DNA of 64,000 bases from the NCBI GenBank assembly GCA_033557465.1, contig CM066047.1:6014001-6078000 (forward strand), written 5' to 3'. A program made the translations under genes and the position numbers. Shown here in pieces: positions 52,791 through 61,957 of the stretch (positions within the stretch are counted from its first letter, which is position 1; every line of letters starts with the position of its first letter). Under the pieces are notes generated by a model. It searched no databases. It had not been told where the DNA came from and saw nothing but the letters and a program-made list of their open reading frames with translations. The stretch is from Ichthyophis bannanicus. Taxonomy: Eukaryota; Chordata; Amphibia; Gymnophiona; Ichthyophiidae.

Positions 52791-52854
52791 GGTCTAGGAG
52801 TATGATTCTCACTTTGGGTGTGAGAAGTCCTGGGCTCAAATCCCAGACGAGCCC
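52791..52854 (+). pseudogene. tRNA-Pro(TGG) relic, 5' acceptor strand missing
   Basis: GGTCTAGGAGTATGATTCTC, ACTTTGGGTGTGAG, a T-arm CTGGG-CTCAAAT-CCCAG and the acceptor strand ACGAGCCC match vertebrate tRNA-Pro. Anticodon TGG in a loop closed by CTCAC/GTGAG. The A box GGTCTAGGAGTATG and the B box GGCTCAAATCCC (consensus GGTTC) are slightly decayed. The 5' acceptor strand is replaced by the end of the MITE. GGTTCATTGG at 52593-52602, just left of the MITE, resembles the lost GGCTCGTTGG, so the MITE may have split a tRNA gene. It could also be a tRNA-Pro-derived SINE head. Confidence 0.65.
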
Positions 52855-52904
52855 GGTGCTTTGTGAGGCAGAAGCACCAAGGCAATACTATTAAAGCTTT
52901 ATGG

Positions 52905-53010
52905 AAGAGTAGAATAGCAGTTAGTGCAGTGCCTTGGTGGCTAAAGGATCAGGGTTCAATTCCCAGTAACACTCCTTGGGACCTTGTACTTGTCACTCTG
53001 CCCTTTATTA
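52905..53010 (+). repeat. tRNA-derived SINE fragment
   Basis: TAGCAGTTAGTGCAGTGCCT (A-box-like) and GGGTTCAATTCCCAG (B box GGTTCAATTCC) are followed by CTCCTTGGGACCTTGTACTTGT, similar to the CCTTGTGACCTTGGGCAAGT segment of widespread vertebrate tRNA/LINE-tailed SINEs. Confidence 0.5.
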
Positions 53011-53099
53011 AAATGGACATGTTGGCTTCCAGCCAAGTTCCTTGTCTTGCAACCAGTGGGGAGGGGGGACAGACATACAAGTTTGGCTAGCAGGACATG

Positions 53100-53422
53100 A
53101 AGGTTGTGCCTGTGTATACAGGGATTGTTTTTTCACTTGACATGTATAACTCTGGAATTCGTTATCAGAGGAGGTAGTCAAAGCTGTTAGTGTAGCTGGG
53201 TTTATAAGAAGGACAAGTTCCTGGAGGAAAAGTCCATAAACCATTATTAAAGAGGACCAAGGAAATCCACTGCTTACTCTGGAGATAAGCAGCATGGAAT
53301 CTGTATACCTTTCTGGGAACCTGACAGGTACTGTGACCTAGATTGGCTGCTGTTGGAAACAGGATACTGAGCTTGATGGACCCTTGGTCTGACCCAGTAT
53401 GACATAATCTTATGTTCTTATG
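53100..53422 (+). pseudogene. CR1-type LINE 3' end
   Basis: Homologous to 21491-21790: a decayed LWNSLS-type block (TATAACTCTGGAATTCGTTATC), GTAGCTGGGTTTATAAG, CCATAAACCATTATTAAAG and the tail GGTCTGACCCAGTATGACAT ending TCTTATGTTCTTATG. Frame broken. Confidence 0.7.
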
Positions 53423-54780
53423 AGTTGTGGAATAGTGAACATCAGTGCGAGTGCCACTGATCGGAAGGAATAGGAGTTTCATGGAGGCTGACATTATCTG
53501 ACTGTCTTACAGAGAAGGAGTGCACTGTAGACAAGAAGCACATCAGTCCCTGCAAGAAAACAAGAGACGTTGAGACAGATAGTGCAGTATATGACCTCCC
53601 AGTTTCTGGACTCCTTTTGTTGTTGTTTTTTAAGCTGTAGATAGGGTTTTCTTGAATAGCATCAGAGACTAGCATAAGATTAAGATAGGCTTCCCAATGA
53701 GTTGTAGGAGGATTTGCTTTAGATTTGGGTGCCTGACCCACAAGAATCTTGAAATGCTAAGAAACTGCATGAAAAAAAAAAGGGCTAAGATGCAGACTGA
53801 GGTAACTTGGGAGGATAGCAATCCCTAGAGGAGAAGGCCCCCTAAGGAATACCAAATCCTCTACCAGAAAACCTGGTGTTTTTTTTCTTTTTTTTTCTAG
53901 TACAGCATAGGAGAACAAGCAGCATTGCAGCTCTTAGGCCAAAGATTTTCAGGAGGGGAAACAGTCCGGGTGAGTGGCTATCAGATGAACAATGATGGTG
54001 GCCTCGTCAACAGAGGACTGAGAAAACCTGATAGTGCTGATCTATAATGTCAGGAAAACATGAGATGCCCTCTTGACTAGGTAGAAAATTGCATCTAGAT
54101 AGGATTCTGCTGTCAAGAAAATGCAGAGCTGGTCTGGCCAGAACATTAAGACCTTCAAGATGAGGGTACCCACGTCCTGTAGAGCTGAAGGAAGATAGAA
54201 AAAAATGGGACCTCTTGTTATTATGAAGTATAAATATGAATTCAGTAGAACACAGTCCAGTATCGCTGTGAGAGGTGTCTCCGCCCTCTGGTGGCCCTGG
54301 AGGAAAAGCAATCTGATGATTGCAACTGAGAAGGCACTGTGCAGGCCCTCCCCCCAGCACACACCACTGGTACAGGAGGGGAGCCTCTGGCAAAAATGCA
54401 GCTGCATAAACATTCCTCTAGGGCATTCCACAGATGCAGAGGACATTGGAGGGAAGCAGCTTCAGTGATCATGACTTAGGAGTCAGCCTGACAGCTTATG
54501 CATCCTCGCAACATCCCTGAAAACTGCCTCGACCAAGTGGCTGCAGAGATAGTGTCATGTGCTCCAACGTACGCTTCTCTTTTTCCTTGCTTTAGTATAG
54601 TCATCATCATAGGCCCTTTCACTATGCCTGGCAAACACCTCCAGAGGCATCCCCGGGTGGGGGGGGGGGGGGGGGGGAATAAAGGAGCAAGTGGCTGTGG
54701 CAAAGATCTCCCTCCCTCTCTCAAATCTCTCTTTTTTTTGTTTCTATCAGCTTGATCTGCTCCAGAGGGAAGGTGCTCTG
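53423..54780. other. No gene recognised; G19 run
   Basis: No ORF with recognisable content on either strand. A run of 19 G lies at 54659-54677, and T-rich runs at 53879-53898. It may be single-copy intergenic sequence. Confidence 0.45.
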
Positions 54781-54784
54781 AGGT

Positions 54785-54895
54785 GTTTTTCCTTGATTAG
54801 ATTGTAAGCTCTGATGAGCAGGAACTGTTTCTTACATCTATATGAATAGCACTGTGTATGCCTTGTAATGCTATACAAATGATTAGTAGTAGAAG
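54785..54895 (+). repeat. SINE/LINE 3'-tail-like sequence
   Basis: GATTAGATTGTAAGCTCTGA, GAGCAGGAACTG, CACTGTGTATGCCTTGTAAT and GCTATACAAATGATTAGTAG, ending in TAG repeats. This string resembles a common vertebrate non-LTR tail that ends in a short trinucleotide repeat. Confidence 0.5.
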
Positions 54896-55233
54896 TGAGG
54901 TGATTTTACGGGCTTTTCAACCAGGAGGGAACTTCTCTAGTAACTGTAATCCAACAAAACTGGTCGCAGAGGCTCTTGTAGGAGCTACCGCAACCTTTTT
55001 TTAAAAAAAATTTTTAAGGCAGAAGAGCTGCGTGTTTTATACTTGTAAAAATATGAAGCATCTCCACAGCCACTATTGTAGCCGGTGTTGGGAGAGGTGG
55101 ATCGGGGCACTGGATCACAGCATAGACAAGTCACATCTTGGAGAACGTCAGTCACCACAGCCACTGCTAGAGGTGAACTACTACAGACGGGGCTGGTTGT
55201 TAAAGAGTTTGGACATGGCACAGCCACTATTGT

Positions 55234-56819
55234 CAAACAGAAAGGTCATTGAAAATGCATCGTTGAGTTCTGAAAGTATAGAACACCACCAACTTTTTTA
55301 TGTCGGGCCTCCCCGGCAAGAGAGAGAAGGAGGAAGCCCTTCCCCTCCACTCCGAGAAATCCCTTTTGTTAAGCAAAGAAATTTCACATTGCACAGAACA
55401 ATTGAAATAGTGAAGAACCACTTATCTCATGAACTGGCGATATACATCCATTGTGAGGGAACAACGAAGCATTAGGCACACACACGACATGCATGTTTCG
55501 GGCCCATCAAAAGCCCTGTTTCAAGTGATAATGTCCCGTGTTGAAAATCCAATCGCCCTAAAAAACGCCGAACTCAACGGCCTCATTTGTAGAACCATAA
55601 TGGCAGCTGATTGGTTGATACGTCAGAGGAGGAGTGTCCAGTATAAAATTATCCAAAGGCACCTAATTGGTGAAAGCAACACAAAGGATGCCCAAAGTGC
55701 CAAATCACCAAAAAACTATAACAAGGAGTCTGACCAAAATATAAAATATAGAATTATAAAATTACAAGAGACTCCACCAATCGCATTCCAAATTAAGTCC
55801 TGTGGGGATGACAGTGTTCAACCGGAAAATCCAACGCTGTTCATGCTTCTGTAGTTGACGTTCGCGATGCCCACCCCTAGAGGTAAAAGGAACACAGTCT
55901 ATGACCCTCCAACAAAGGTCAGCAAAGGTGTGATTGAACTGAATGCAATGGTCAACGATGGGGGCCGAGAGAGTCCTTGATTTTATTTGAGAGGCATGTT
56001 CGCCTAGTCGAACCCGAATGGGTCTAATCGTCCTGCCTACATAGGATAGCCCACAGGGACAATTAAGCATGTAGACAACAAAAGTAGACTGACAGGTAGA
56101 GGACCCCATGAACGAATAAGCTTGGCCCGTGGCAGGGTGGCACCACTGAACACTCTCCAGGGTGGTGGAACAATACTTGCATTTCCCACAAGCCCAATGA
56201 CCTTGTCCAGATCCCACTAGAATGGGGACATCTTGAGTAAAAGAAGTACGAACCAACTGGTCCTTCAAATTTTTCCCCCTAGTGTAAGCCACTCGGAGAG
56301 GTTTCCGAAAACAAGAATGCAATTGCAGAACCTGCCAATGTTTAGGTGCCTTTGGATAATTTTATACTGGACACTCCTCCTCTGACGTATCAACCAATCA
56401 GCTGCCATTATGGTTCTACAAATGAGACTGTTGAGTTCGGCGTTTTTTTAGGGCAAAGGATTTTCAACACGGGACATTATCACTTGAAGGGCTTTTGATG
56501 GGCCCGAAACATGCATGTCGTGTGTGTGCCTAATGCTTCGTTGTTCCCTCACGATGGATGTATATTGCCAGTTCATGAGATAAGTGGTTCTTCACTATTT
56601 CAATTGTTCTGTGCAATGTGAACTTTCTTTGCTTAACAAAAGGGATTTCCCGGAGTGGAGGGGAAGGGCTTCCTCCTTCTCTCTCTTGCCGGGGAGGCCC
56701 GACATAAAAGTTGGTGGTGTTCTATACTTTCAGAACTCAACGATGCATTTTCAATGACCTTTCTGTTTGGAGATATCAAAAGTGGTCATTTGAAATAATT
56801 TTGAGGTTTTCCTATATTG
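55234..56819 (-). mobile_element. Penelope-like element with inverted pLTRs, 5'-truncated
   Basis: A perfect 14-bp duplication ACAGCCACTATTGT (55220-55233, 56820-56833) bounds 1586 bp. Inverted modules of about 430 bp (about 55234-55675 and 56337-56770) flank a fragment encoding a GIY-YIG endonuclease (56322-55762). A 50-bp extension follows the right module. Penelope elements typically show direct or inverted terminal modules (pLTRs), 5' truncation and variable duplications. Each module holds a palindrome-closed motif (TTTGATGGGCCCGAAAC then ATGCATGTC, 56495-56519), reminiscent of their hammerhead ribozymes. Confidence 0.8.
55762..56322 (-). pseudogene. Penelope-like GIY-YIG endonuclease, RT part missing
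   Basis: This is a 186-codon open frame. HWACGKCKYCSTT gives a CxxCxxC-like cluster typical of the linker upstream of the endonuclease. VVYMLNCPCGLSYVGRTIRP is the GIY-YIG core (VY...YVG), followed by the catalytic-type Arg/His block VRLGEHASQIK, then IVDHCIQFNH, and a conserved end ERQLQKHEQRWIFRLNTVIP with the Glu/Asn region. The domain makes the target nick in Penelope elements. The RT that should precede it is absent because of 5' truncation. The CxxC linker suggests the Neptune-type branch. Confidence 0.75.
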
Positions 56820-56833
56820 ACAGCCACTATTGT

Positions 56834-58221
56834 GGCTGTGGCATCCCCTCTTCACTCCGGCCCAGCCACTGCTCTCCCAGGCAGGATCGAGCACGCCGGA
56901 GCACGAAGCAGCCACCCAGAAGCAAGCTCTGCCCAATCGGGGCAGCCCGGTCAACTTTAAAAGGGAGCGCCGTCGGGTGCACACCAGAGGGCCCTTAGGG
57001 ACTTCAACACAGCCAACACCATCCCGGAGGACTAAGGCATACGCGAGACCAGCCCCCCACGGTCACTGGAAGTTGACCCCATCCCGCTGAACACCGTCGA
57101 GAGCTGAAATACTGTTGAACTCTGGTGAGAACGCCTCTATTGTCTTATTCCTCACCGCTATATTTCTGGCATCTAGTAGCCTACATCACCCTTAAACGCT
57201 GACCTGATATCGCTAGCTAGCCCATAGGAGTCGCAGAGTAAGCTAAACCTGCACTAAATGTACTAGCCAGAGTTATACTATATGTACTCTAGCCGAAGCG
57301 GCACCAAGTATTTTGCCTAAACCAGCTAGCCAGAAGCTTTACACTAAATGTATTGATTTATGTGCTTGAATCCTACTTTACCATCCGTTGAACCCAGCTG
57401 TAATAAGTTTAACTCAGCTCTATTATCTAATTGAACCCAGCGAAAATTTGTACACTAAATTGAGCCAGTACTAATCAATTGGAACTCCCTGTCTCACCAT
57501 GTTACTACCTGCTACAACCACACTCCTATGCCCTTGCCAGCTGCTGCATGATACTAGCTCTGGCACATGGCACCCAGGCTCTCAACTCCTCTCACAACTC
57601 CATTCCAATCCTACACGGCGCATGGAGGTGGTGCTATGGACACCCCAACCACCAAACAGGGAGACCTGGGTGCATGCCATACCCTCACCTCATCTATGTT
57701 GCCCTCCAGCAGCCCAAACCCCCCCAGCAGGAACAACACACCCATCCTCGTGACCTTAAGTGTGCCCTCATAAACGCACTTTTGATCCGAAAGAAATGGC
57801 CAGACGTGACCGACATGCTGTCCACTCTCGACCTTGACATCCTATGTGTTACTGAGACATGACTGCCTGCCTCAGACACTGTTCTCCTTCACCAATTTGT
57901 CTCCCCCAATTTCTCTGTCCACTCATGTCACAGAACCGACTGACGAGGTGGAGGAGCACTCATCCTAGCCAAGTCGGACCTAAATTTCCAGATCGCCTCC
58001 AGCAGCACCTCAATCCTTGACTCCATCACTATAGCAAATAAACACAGCACCATCAATCTGCTCTACTGAGCACCCTCCCCATCCCCAGATGACCTATCCA
58101 CAATAATCGACCACACTTGCAACCCTATAAACCCATGCATATCAAACTGGGTGTTGGGCGACTTCAACCTTCCTGCCCTCCATGACACCCATACCAAGGC
58201 CTTCCTCGATGCCCTCGAAGT
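56834..58221 (+). pseudogene. CR1/L2-type LINE: 5' part and endonuclease, interrupted by DIRS-E
   Basis: Non-coding leader to about 57480, then a frame reading LKCALINALLIRKKWPDVTD, MLSTLDLDILCVTET, GGGALILAKSDL and NWVLGDFNLPALHD. These are the motifs of a CR1/L2-type APE endonuclease. Three in-frame TGA codons interrupt it (57860, 57941, 58067). DIRS-E cuts it after DALEV at 58221; the frame resumes at 63943 with LGYTQMVDTPTHVRGNTLN and leaves the window at 64000. The PLE at 55234-56819 inserted just upstream of or within its leader; CAGCCACTATTGT also occurs at 55067, which suggests the leader extends left of the PLE. Confidence 0.75.
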
Positions 58222-58587
58222 AGCGTAGTTACTCACCTGTAACAGGTGTTCTCCAGGAGCAGCAGGAATCAGTCCTCACATATGGGTGACGTCGGCGCCG
58301 ACAGAGCCCTCGCGGAGCAATTTTCCCCAGCTTTCAGAGAAAGCCTTTGGGAATTGCAGCGCGCATGCGCGGTCCTCTTCCCGCCCAAGGGTGCCATCTT
58401 GCTCAGTCAGATGACATAGTTAAAAGACAGCAAAAATTAGCAAAAACGAAAGCATATAACTGCAACTCCAAGGGGAGGAGGGAGGGTTGTGAGGACTGAT
58501 TCCTGCTGCTCCTGGAGAACACCTGTTACAGGTGAGTAACTACGCTTTCTCCAGGACCAAGCAGGAAGTCAGTCCTCACATATGGGA
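58222..58587 (-). repeat. DIRS-E 3' terminal repeat and internal complementary region
   Basis: The outer repeat 58222-about 58440 also carries the NRF1-type palindrome (58345-58354) and inverted AAGATGGC. The internal block 58502-58587 joins the complement of the 3' end (CAGGTGAGTAACTACGCT) with that of the 5' end (TTCTCCAGGACCAAGCAGG). It matches both genomic ends with the junction GGAGAA/AGCGTAG. Confidence 0.88.
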
Positions 58588-58724
58588 CTCCCAAGCTTAA
58601 GGCTAGCGGACACCCTAAGCACAAAAATGAGCTCCCTCAAGGTCATTAGCACAGAAGGAAGGAATCTTCTCTGAATACGTCTCCAACCGGTAGCCCAACA
58701 TCCGGGATGGAGGGTAGGAGTTGC

Positions 58725-60674
58725 CTATAGCTCGAAGAGGTTACGGAGGACTGCCTGCCCGAAAGCACTGTCCCTGCGGGACTCCCTCTCCAGGCAGTAA
58801 TGGGCTGCAAAAGTCTGGCTTGAAGACCAAGTAGCGGCCCGGCAGATGTCTGCCAACGGAACAGAGCGGAGGTAAGCCACTGACGTAGCCTTCGCCCGAA
58901 CACGATGAGCGGTGACTCTACCTTCCAGCACGAGGCCCGCAGCCTCGTAAGCCCAAGCGATGCAGTCCACAATCCAGATGGACAGAGTACGCTTGGAGAC
59001 AGGGAGCCCCAACTTGTTGGGGTCATAAGACACGAAGAGCTGAACCGCCCTTCGGTGCTCCCGCGTACGGTCAAGGTAGAAGTTTAGCGCCCTTCTACAG
59101 TCCAGGATATGCAGGACCATCTCAGCTCGGCTGGAGTGTGGCCTGGGAAAGTAGGTCGGAAGTACCACCTCCTGGTTGATGTGAAAAGGGGAAACCACTT
59201 TAGGAAGAAACTTAGGGTGAGTCCTGTAGAACCTAGTGTAAGGAGGATCAGACACCAGGGCCTGCAGCTCACTAACGCGTCTAGCAGAAGTGAGGGCCAC
59301 CAAGGTTTTCCAGGAAAGAAAACGAAGAGGACAGGTAGCCATAGGCTCAAAAGGCGGACAGGTAAGCCGCTGTAAAACCACATTGAGATCCCAGTTCAGA
59401 GCTGGTGGGCGCAAAGGTGGTTTAAGGAGGAGGCCCCGGAGAAAACGAGCCACCAGCGGGTGGCTGGAAAGGGGTCTACCGTCCACCGGTAGGTGGTGCG
59501 CAGAAATAGCACTGAGGTGGACCTTGACCGAGTTGGACTTAAGTCCAAGATTGGAAAGGGAAAGCAAGTACTGCAATACCACTGATGCTGAACAGGAGAA
59601 GGGGTCTTGTGACTGTTGAGTACACCAGACGGAGAACCGACGCCACTTAAGAGCGTAGGACTTCCGGGTGGAAGGCCTCCTGGAGGCCAAGACGACCTCT
59701 TCCACATCTGGAGGTAGCTGGAGAGGAGCAAGGACTACCCTTTCAGCAGCCAGGCCATCAGATGAAGGGACCGAAGGTTGGGGTGCAGGAGCGACCCCTG
59801 ATCCTGCGAGAGGAGGTCGGGCTGAAACCCCAGAGGAAGAGGTGTGTCCACCGCCAGCTGCAGCAGAAGCGGGAACCAAGGTTGTCTCGGCCACCGGGGA
59901 GCCACTAGGATCACCGACGCCTTGTCTCTGAGAACCTTGAAGAGCGTCCGAGACACCAGGGGCATGGGTGGAAAGGCATACAAGAGGCCTGTGGACCATG
60001 GAATCAGAAAAGCATCCGCCGCCACCCGGAGGGGATGCGGCTGTCGAGAGCAGAATCTGGGAAGCTGTCGGTTCAGAGGACTGGCGAACAGATCCATGGT
60101 GGGGAGGCCCCACCGGAGAAAGATCCGCTGAACCACAAGCGGATCCAACCTCCACTCGTGCGGTTGGAGGACCCTGCTCAGTTTGTCTGCCAGGTAGTTT
60201 TCTTGACCTGGGAGATAGACAGCTTTGAGGACGATGTTGCGATGGACGGCCCAAGAGCAGAGCTTCTGTGCTTCCTGACAGAGAAGGAAGGAGCCGGTTC
60301 CGCCTTGCTTGTTCACGTAGAACATGGCAACCTGATTGTCTGTCTGGACAAGTACTGACTGGTGAGAAATCAGGTGAGAGAAGGCTTTGAGCGCTAGGCG
60401 GATGGCTCTGAGCTCCAGGAAGTTGATCTGCTGAGCGGACTCCCAAGGAGTCCAGAGACCCTGAGTACAAGTCCCTTGGCAATGTGCTCCCCAACCCTGG
60501 AGAGAAGCATCGGTCGTCAGGACCTGAGAATGTGTAGGGGGCTGAAAAGTCACCCCGAGCACTAGGTTTGGCAGGTGAAGCCACCATCGGAGAGAGGAGA
60601 CCAGCTGGTCGGAGATCTGTACGGAGTCCGTTAGGCTCCCAGTGGCCTGATGCCATTGTTTGCGAAGGCACCAT
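58725..60674 (-). CDS. DIRS-E tyrosine recombinase, intact, long overlap with RT
   Basis: 649 codons are open from an ATG at 60674. The first 315 or so residues lie opposite the RNase H part of the RT frame, are low in complexity, and may not be translated. The recombinase proper starts near LAAERVVLAPLQLPPDVEEV. The DNA-binding part has ASRRPSTRKSYALKWRRFS and SVKVHLSAIS. The catalytic residues are ARRVSELQAL (Arg 465/466), HRVR (His590, Arg593), RAATWSSSQTF and nucleophile Tyr626 in AAHYCLER. All signature residues are present. Its role is to integrate the circular intermediate, consistent with the absence of a target duplication. Confidence 0.88.
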   Translation of the reverse strand: MVPSQTMASGHWEPNGLRTDLRPAGLLSPMVASPAKPSARGDFSAPYTFSGPDDRCFSPGLGSTLPRDLYSGSLDSLGVRSADQLPGAQSHPPSAQSLLSPDFSPVSTCPDRQSGCHVLREQARRNRLLPSLSGSTEALLLGRPSQHRPQSCLSPRSRKLPGRQTEQGPPTARVEVGSACGSADLSPVGPPHHGSVRQSSEPTASQILLSTAASPPGGGGCFSDSMVHRPLVCLSTHAPGVSDALQGSQRQGVGDPSGSPVAETTLVPASAAAGGGHTSSSGVSARPPLAGSGVAPAPQPSVPSSDGLAAERVVLAPLQLPPDVEEVVLASRRPSTRKSYALKWRRFSVWCTQQSQDPFSCSASVVLQYLLSLSNLGLKSNSVKVHLSAISAHHLPVDGRPLSSHPLVARFLRGLLLKPPLRPPALNWDLNVVLQRLTCPPFEPMATCPLRFLSWKTLVALTSARRVSELQALVSDPPYTRFYRTHPKFLPKVVSPFHINQEVVLPTYFPRPHSSRAEMVLHILDCRRALNFYLDRTREHRRAVQLFVSYDPNKLGLPVSKRTLSIWIVDCIAWAYEAAGLVLEGRVTAHRVRAKATSVAYLRSVPLADICRAATWSSSQTFAAHYCLERESRRDSAFGQAVLRNLFEL

Positions 60675-61957
60675 TGAGCAGGTCGCATGTTCAGGCGGGC
60701 ATAGGGGGTTACATGGACCGTGGAAGCCATATGGCCGAGCAGTCTCAGAAATTGCCTGGCCGAGACCAGGGAATTGCTGTGAAAGCGGCTGGCGAGATCC
60801 ATGAGCCTTTGGGCCCTGTCCAGGGGCAGGAAGGCCCGCGCTTGAAGAGTGTCCAACCTGGCGCCGATGAATTCTAGATCTTGAGAGGGGAGCAAAGTGG
60901 ACTTTGCGAAGTTTATGACAAATACCAAGTGCTGGAGCAGAGCTACCGTGCGATGAGTAGCCTGAGTGGCTTCGTGGGCAGACTGGGCCCTGATGAGCCA
61001 GTCATCCAGGTATGGGAACACAAAGAGACCCTGAAGCCTCAGATAGGCCGCCACCACTGCTAGGCATTTGGTGAACACTCTGGGGGCGGAGGATAGGCCG
61101 AAAGGCAGTACTCTGTACTGGTAATGGCGTCCGTCCACCACAAACCTTCGGTATTGTCTGTGGTCTGGATGAATAAGGATATGAGTATACGCATCCTTCA
61201 GATCTAAGGAGCATAGCCAGTCTCCCTGCTGGAGGTAGGGCAGCAGGATTCCAAGGGTAAGCATTTTGAACTTTTCCTTTGCAAGGAACTTGTTGAGGTT
61301 TCGCAAGTCCAGGATGGGTCTGAGGCCTCCTGTTCTTTTTGGAACCAGGAAGTACCTGGAGTAAAACCCTTGACCCTTCAGGTGGTGGGGCACCGGTTCC
61401 ACGGCTTGTTCCTGAACAAGACTTGCTAACTCCTGAAGGAGTAAGTCCCTGTGCAGAGGGAGTTTGGAAGGCTCCCCTGGAAAGTAGGAGGGAGGTACCT
61501 GGTGAAAATGAAGAAGATAGCCCTTTTGAACTATCTGAAGCACCCAGGTATCTGTGGTGATGTTGGACCACCTGTGGGCAAAGTGGACCAGCCGGCCTCC
61601 TGTGCTGAGAGAAACCAGCTGAGGGGGAGAGGCTATGCTGAGAAAGTCAAAACCCCCCACCCTGCTGAGCAGGGGCCGGTGGTGCAGGCTTGGGGGCTTG
61701 CTGCCTACGGGACCCATTACCCCGTCCCTTGGCCTGCTTTCCCTGTGGGGGAGCTGCTGAGGCCTGATACTGAGGGTAGTATTTATAGGCAGCACCTTTC
61801 CTCGGGTAAAAGGGCTTTTTCCCCGAGGCCTTCTTCTTTTGAGAAGGGGCAGAGGTCTTCCTTGAGAGACGAGTCCTGGTGAGAGTCTCCGTCTCGATTT
61901 GTGCAGCCTTCTCATCCATGGGCTTGCCAAAGAGGTTATCACCTCGGCAGGGGACAT
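59735..61957 (-). CDS. DIRS-E reverse transcriptase/RNase H, intact
   Basis: 740 residues from the ATG at 61957 (the frame is open from 62023). RT: WVLQIVQKGYLLHFHQVPPS, YFLVPKRTGGLRPILDLRNL, SLDLKDAYTHILIHPDH, RVLPFGLSSAPRVFTKCL, catalytic FPYLDDWLIRAQ (near residue 320). RNase H: VLTTDASLQGWGAHCQG, FLELRAIRLALKAFS, VLVQTDNQVAMFYVNKQGG and ADKLSRVLQPHEW. A further conserved block, DLFASPLNRQLPRFCSR to VILVAPRWPRQPWFPLL, completes the protein. The N-terminal part overlaps gag by about 310 nt. No stop or frameshift. Confidence 0.92.
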   Translation of the reverse strand: MSPAEVITSLASPWMRRLHKSRRRLSPGLVSQGRPLPLLKRRRPRGKSPFTRGKVLPINTTLSIRPQQLPHRESRPRDGVMGPVGSKPPSLHHRPLLSRVGGFDFLSIASPPQLVSLSTGGRLVHFAHRWSNITTDTWVLQIVQKGYLLHFHQVPPSYFPGEPSKLPLHRDLLLQELASLVQEQAVEPVPHHLKGQGFYSRYFLVPKRTGGLRPILDLRNLNKFLAKEKFKMLTLGILLPYLQQGDWLCSLDLKDAYTHILIHPDHRQYRRFVVDGRHYQYRVLPFGLSSAPRVFTKCLAVVAAYLRLQGLFVFPYLDDWLIRAQSAHEATQATHRTVALLQHLVFVINFAKSTLLPSQDLEFIGARLDTLQARAFLPLDRAQRLMDLASRFHSNSLVSARQFLRLLGHMASTVHVTPYARLNMRPAQWCLRKQWHQATGSLTDSVQISDQLVSSLRWWLHLPNLVLGVTFQPPTHSQVLTTDASLQGWGAHCQGTCTQGLWTPWESAQQINFLELRAIRLALKAFSHLISHQSVLVQTDNQVAMFYVNKQGGTGSFLLCQEAQKLCSWAVHRNIVLKAVYLPGQENYLADKLSRVLQPHEWRLDPLVVQRIFLRWGLPTMDLFASPLNRQLPRFCSRQPHPLRVAADAFLIPWSTGLLYAFPPMPLVSRTLFKVLRDKASVILVAPRWPRQPWFPLLLQLAVDTPLPLGFQPDLLSQDQGSLLHPNLRSLHLMAWLLKG

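Noticed and set aside
55067..55233. Repeated CAGCCACTATTGT as a tandem regulatory array
   Set aside because: The copies at 55220 and 56820 are the Penelope target-site duplication; only 55067 and the partial copy at 55158 remain, too few to claim an array.
58222..58590. Inverted repeats here as a CRISPR-like array or attachment site
   Set aside because: They are explained fully by the DIRS terminal repeat and internal complementary region, and the genome is eukaryotic.
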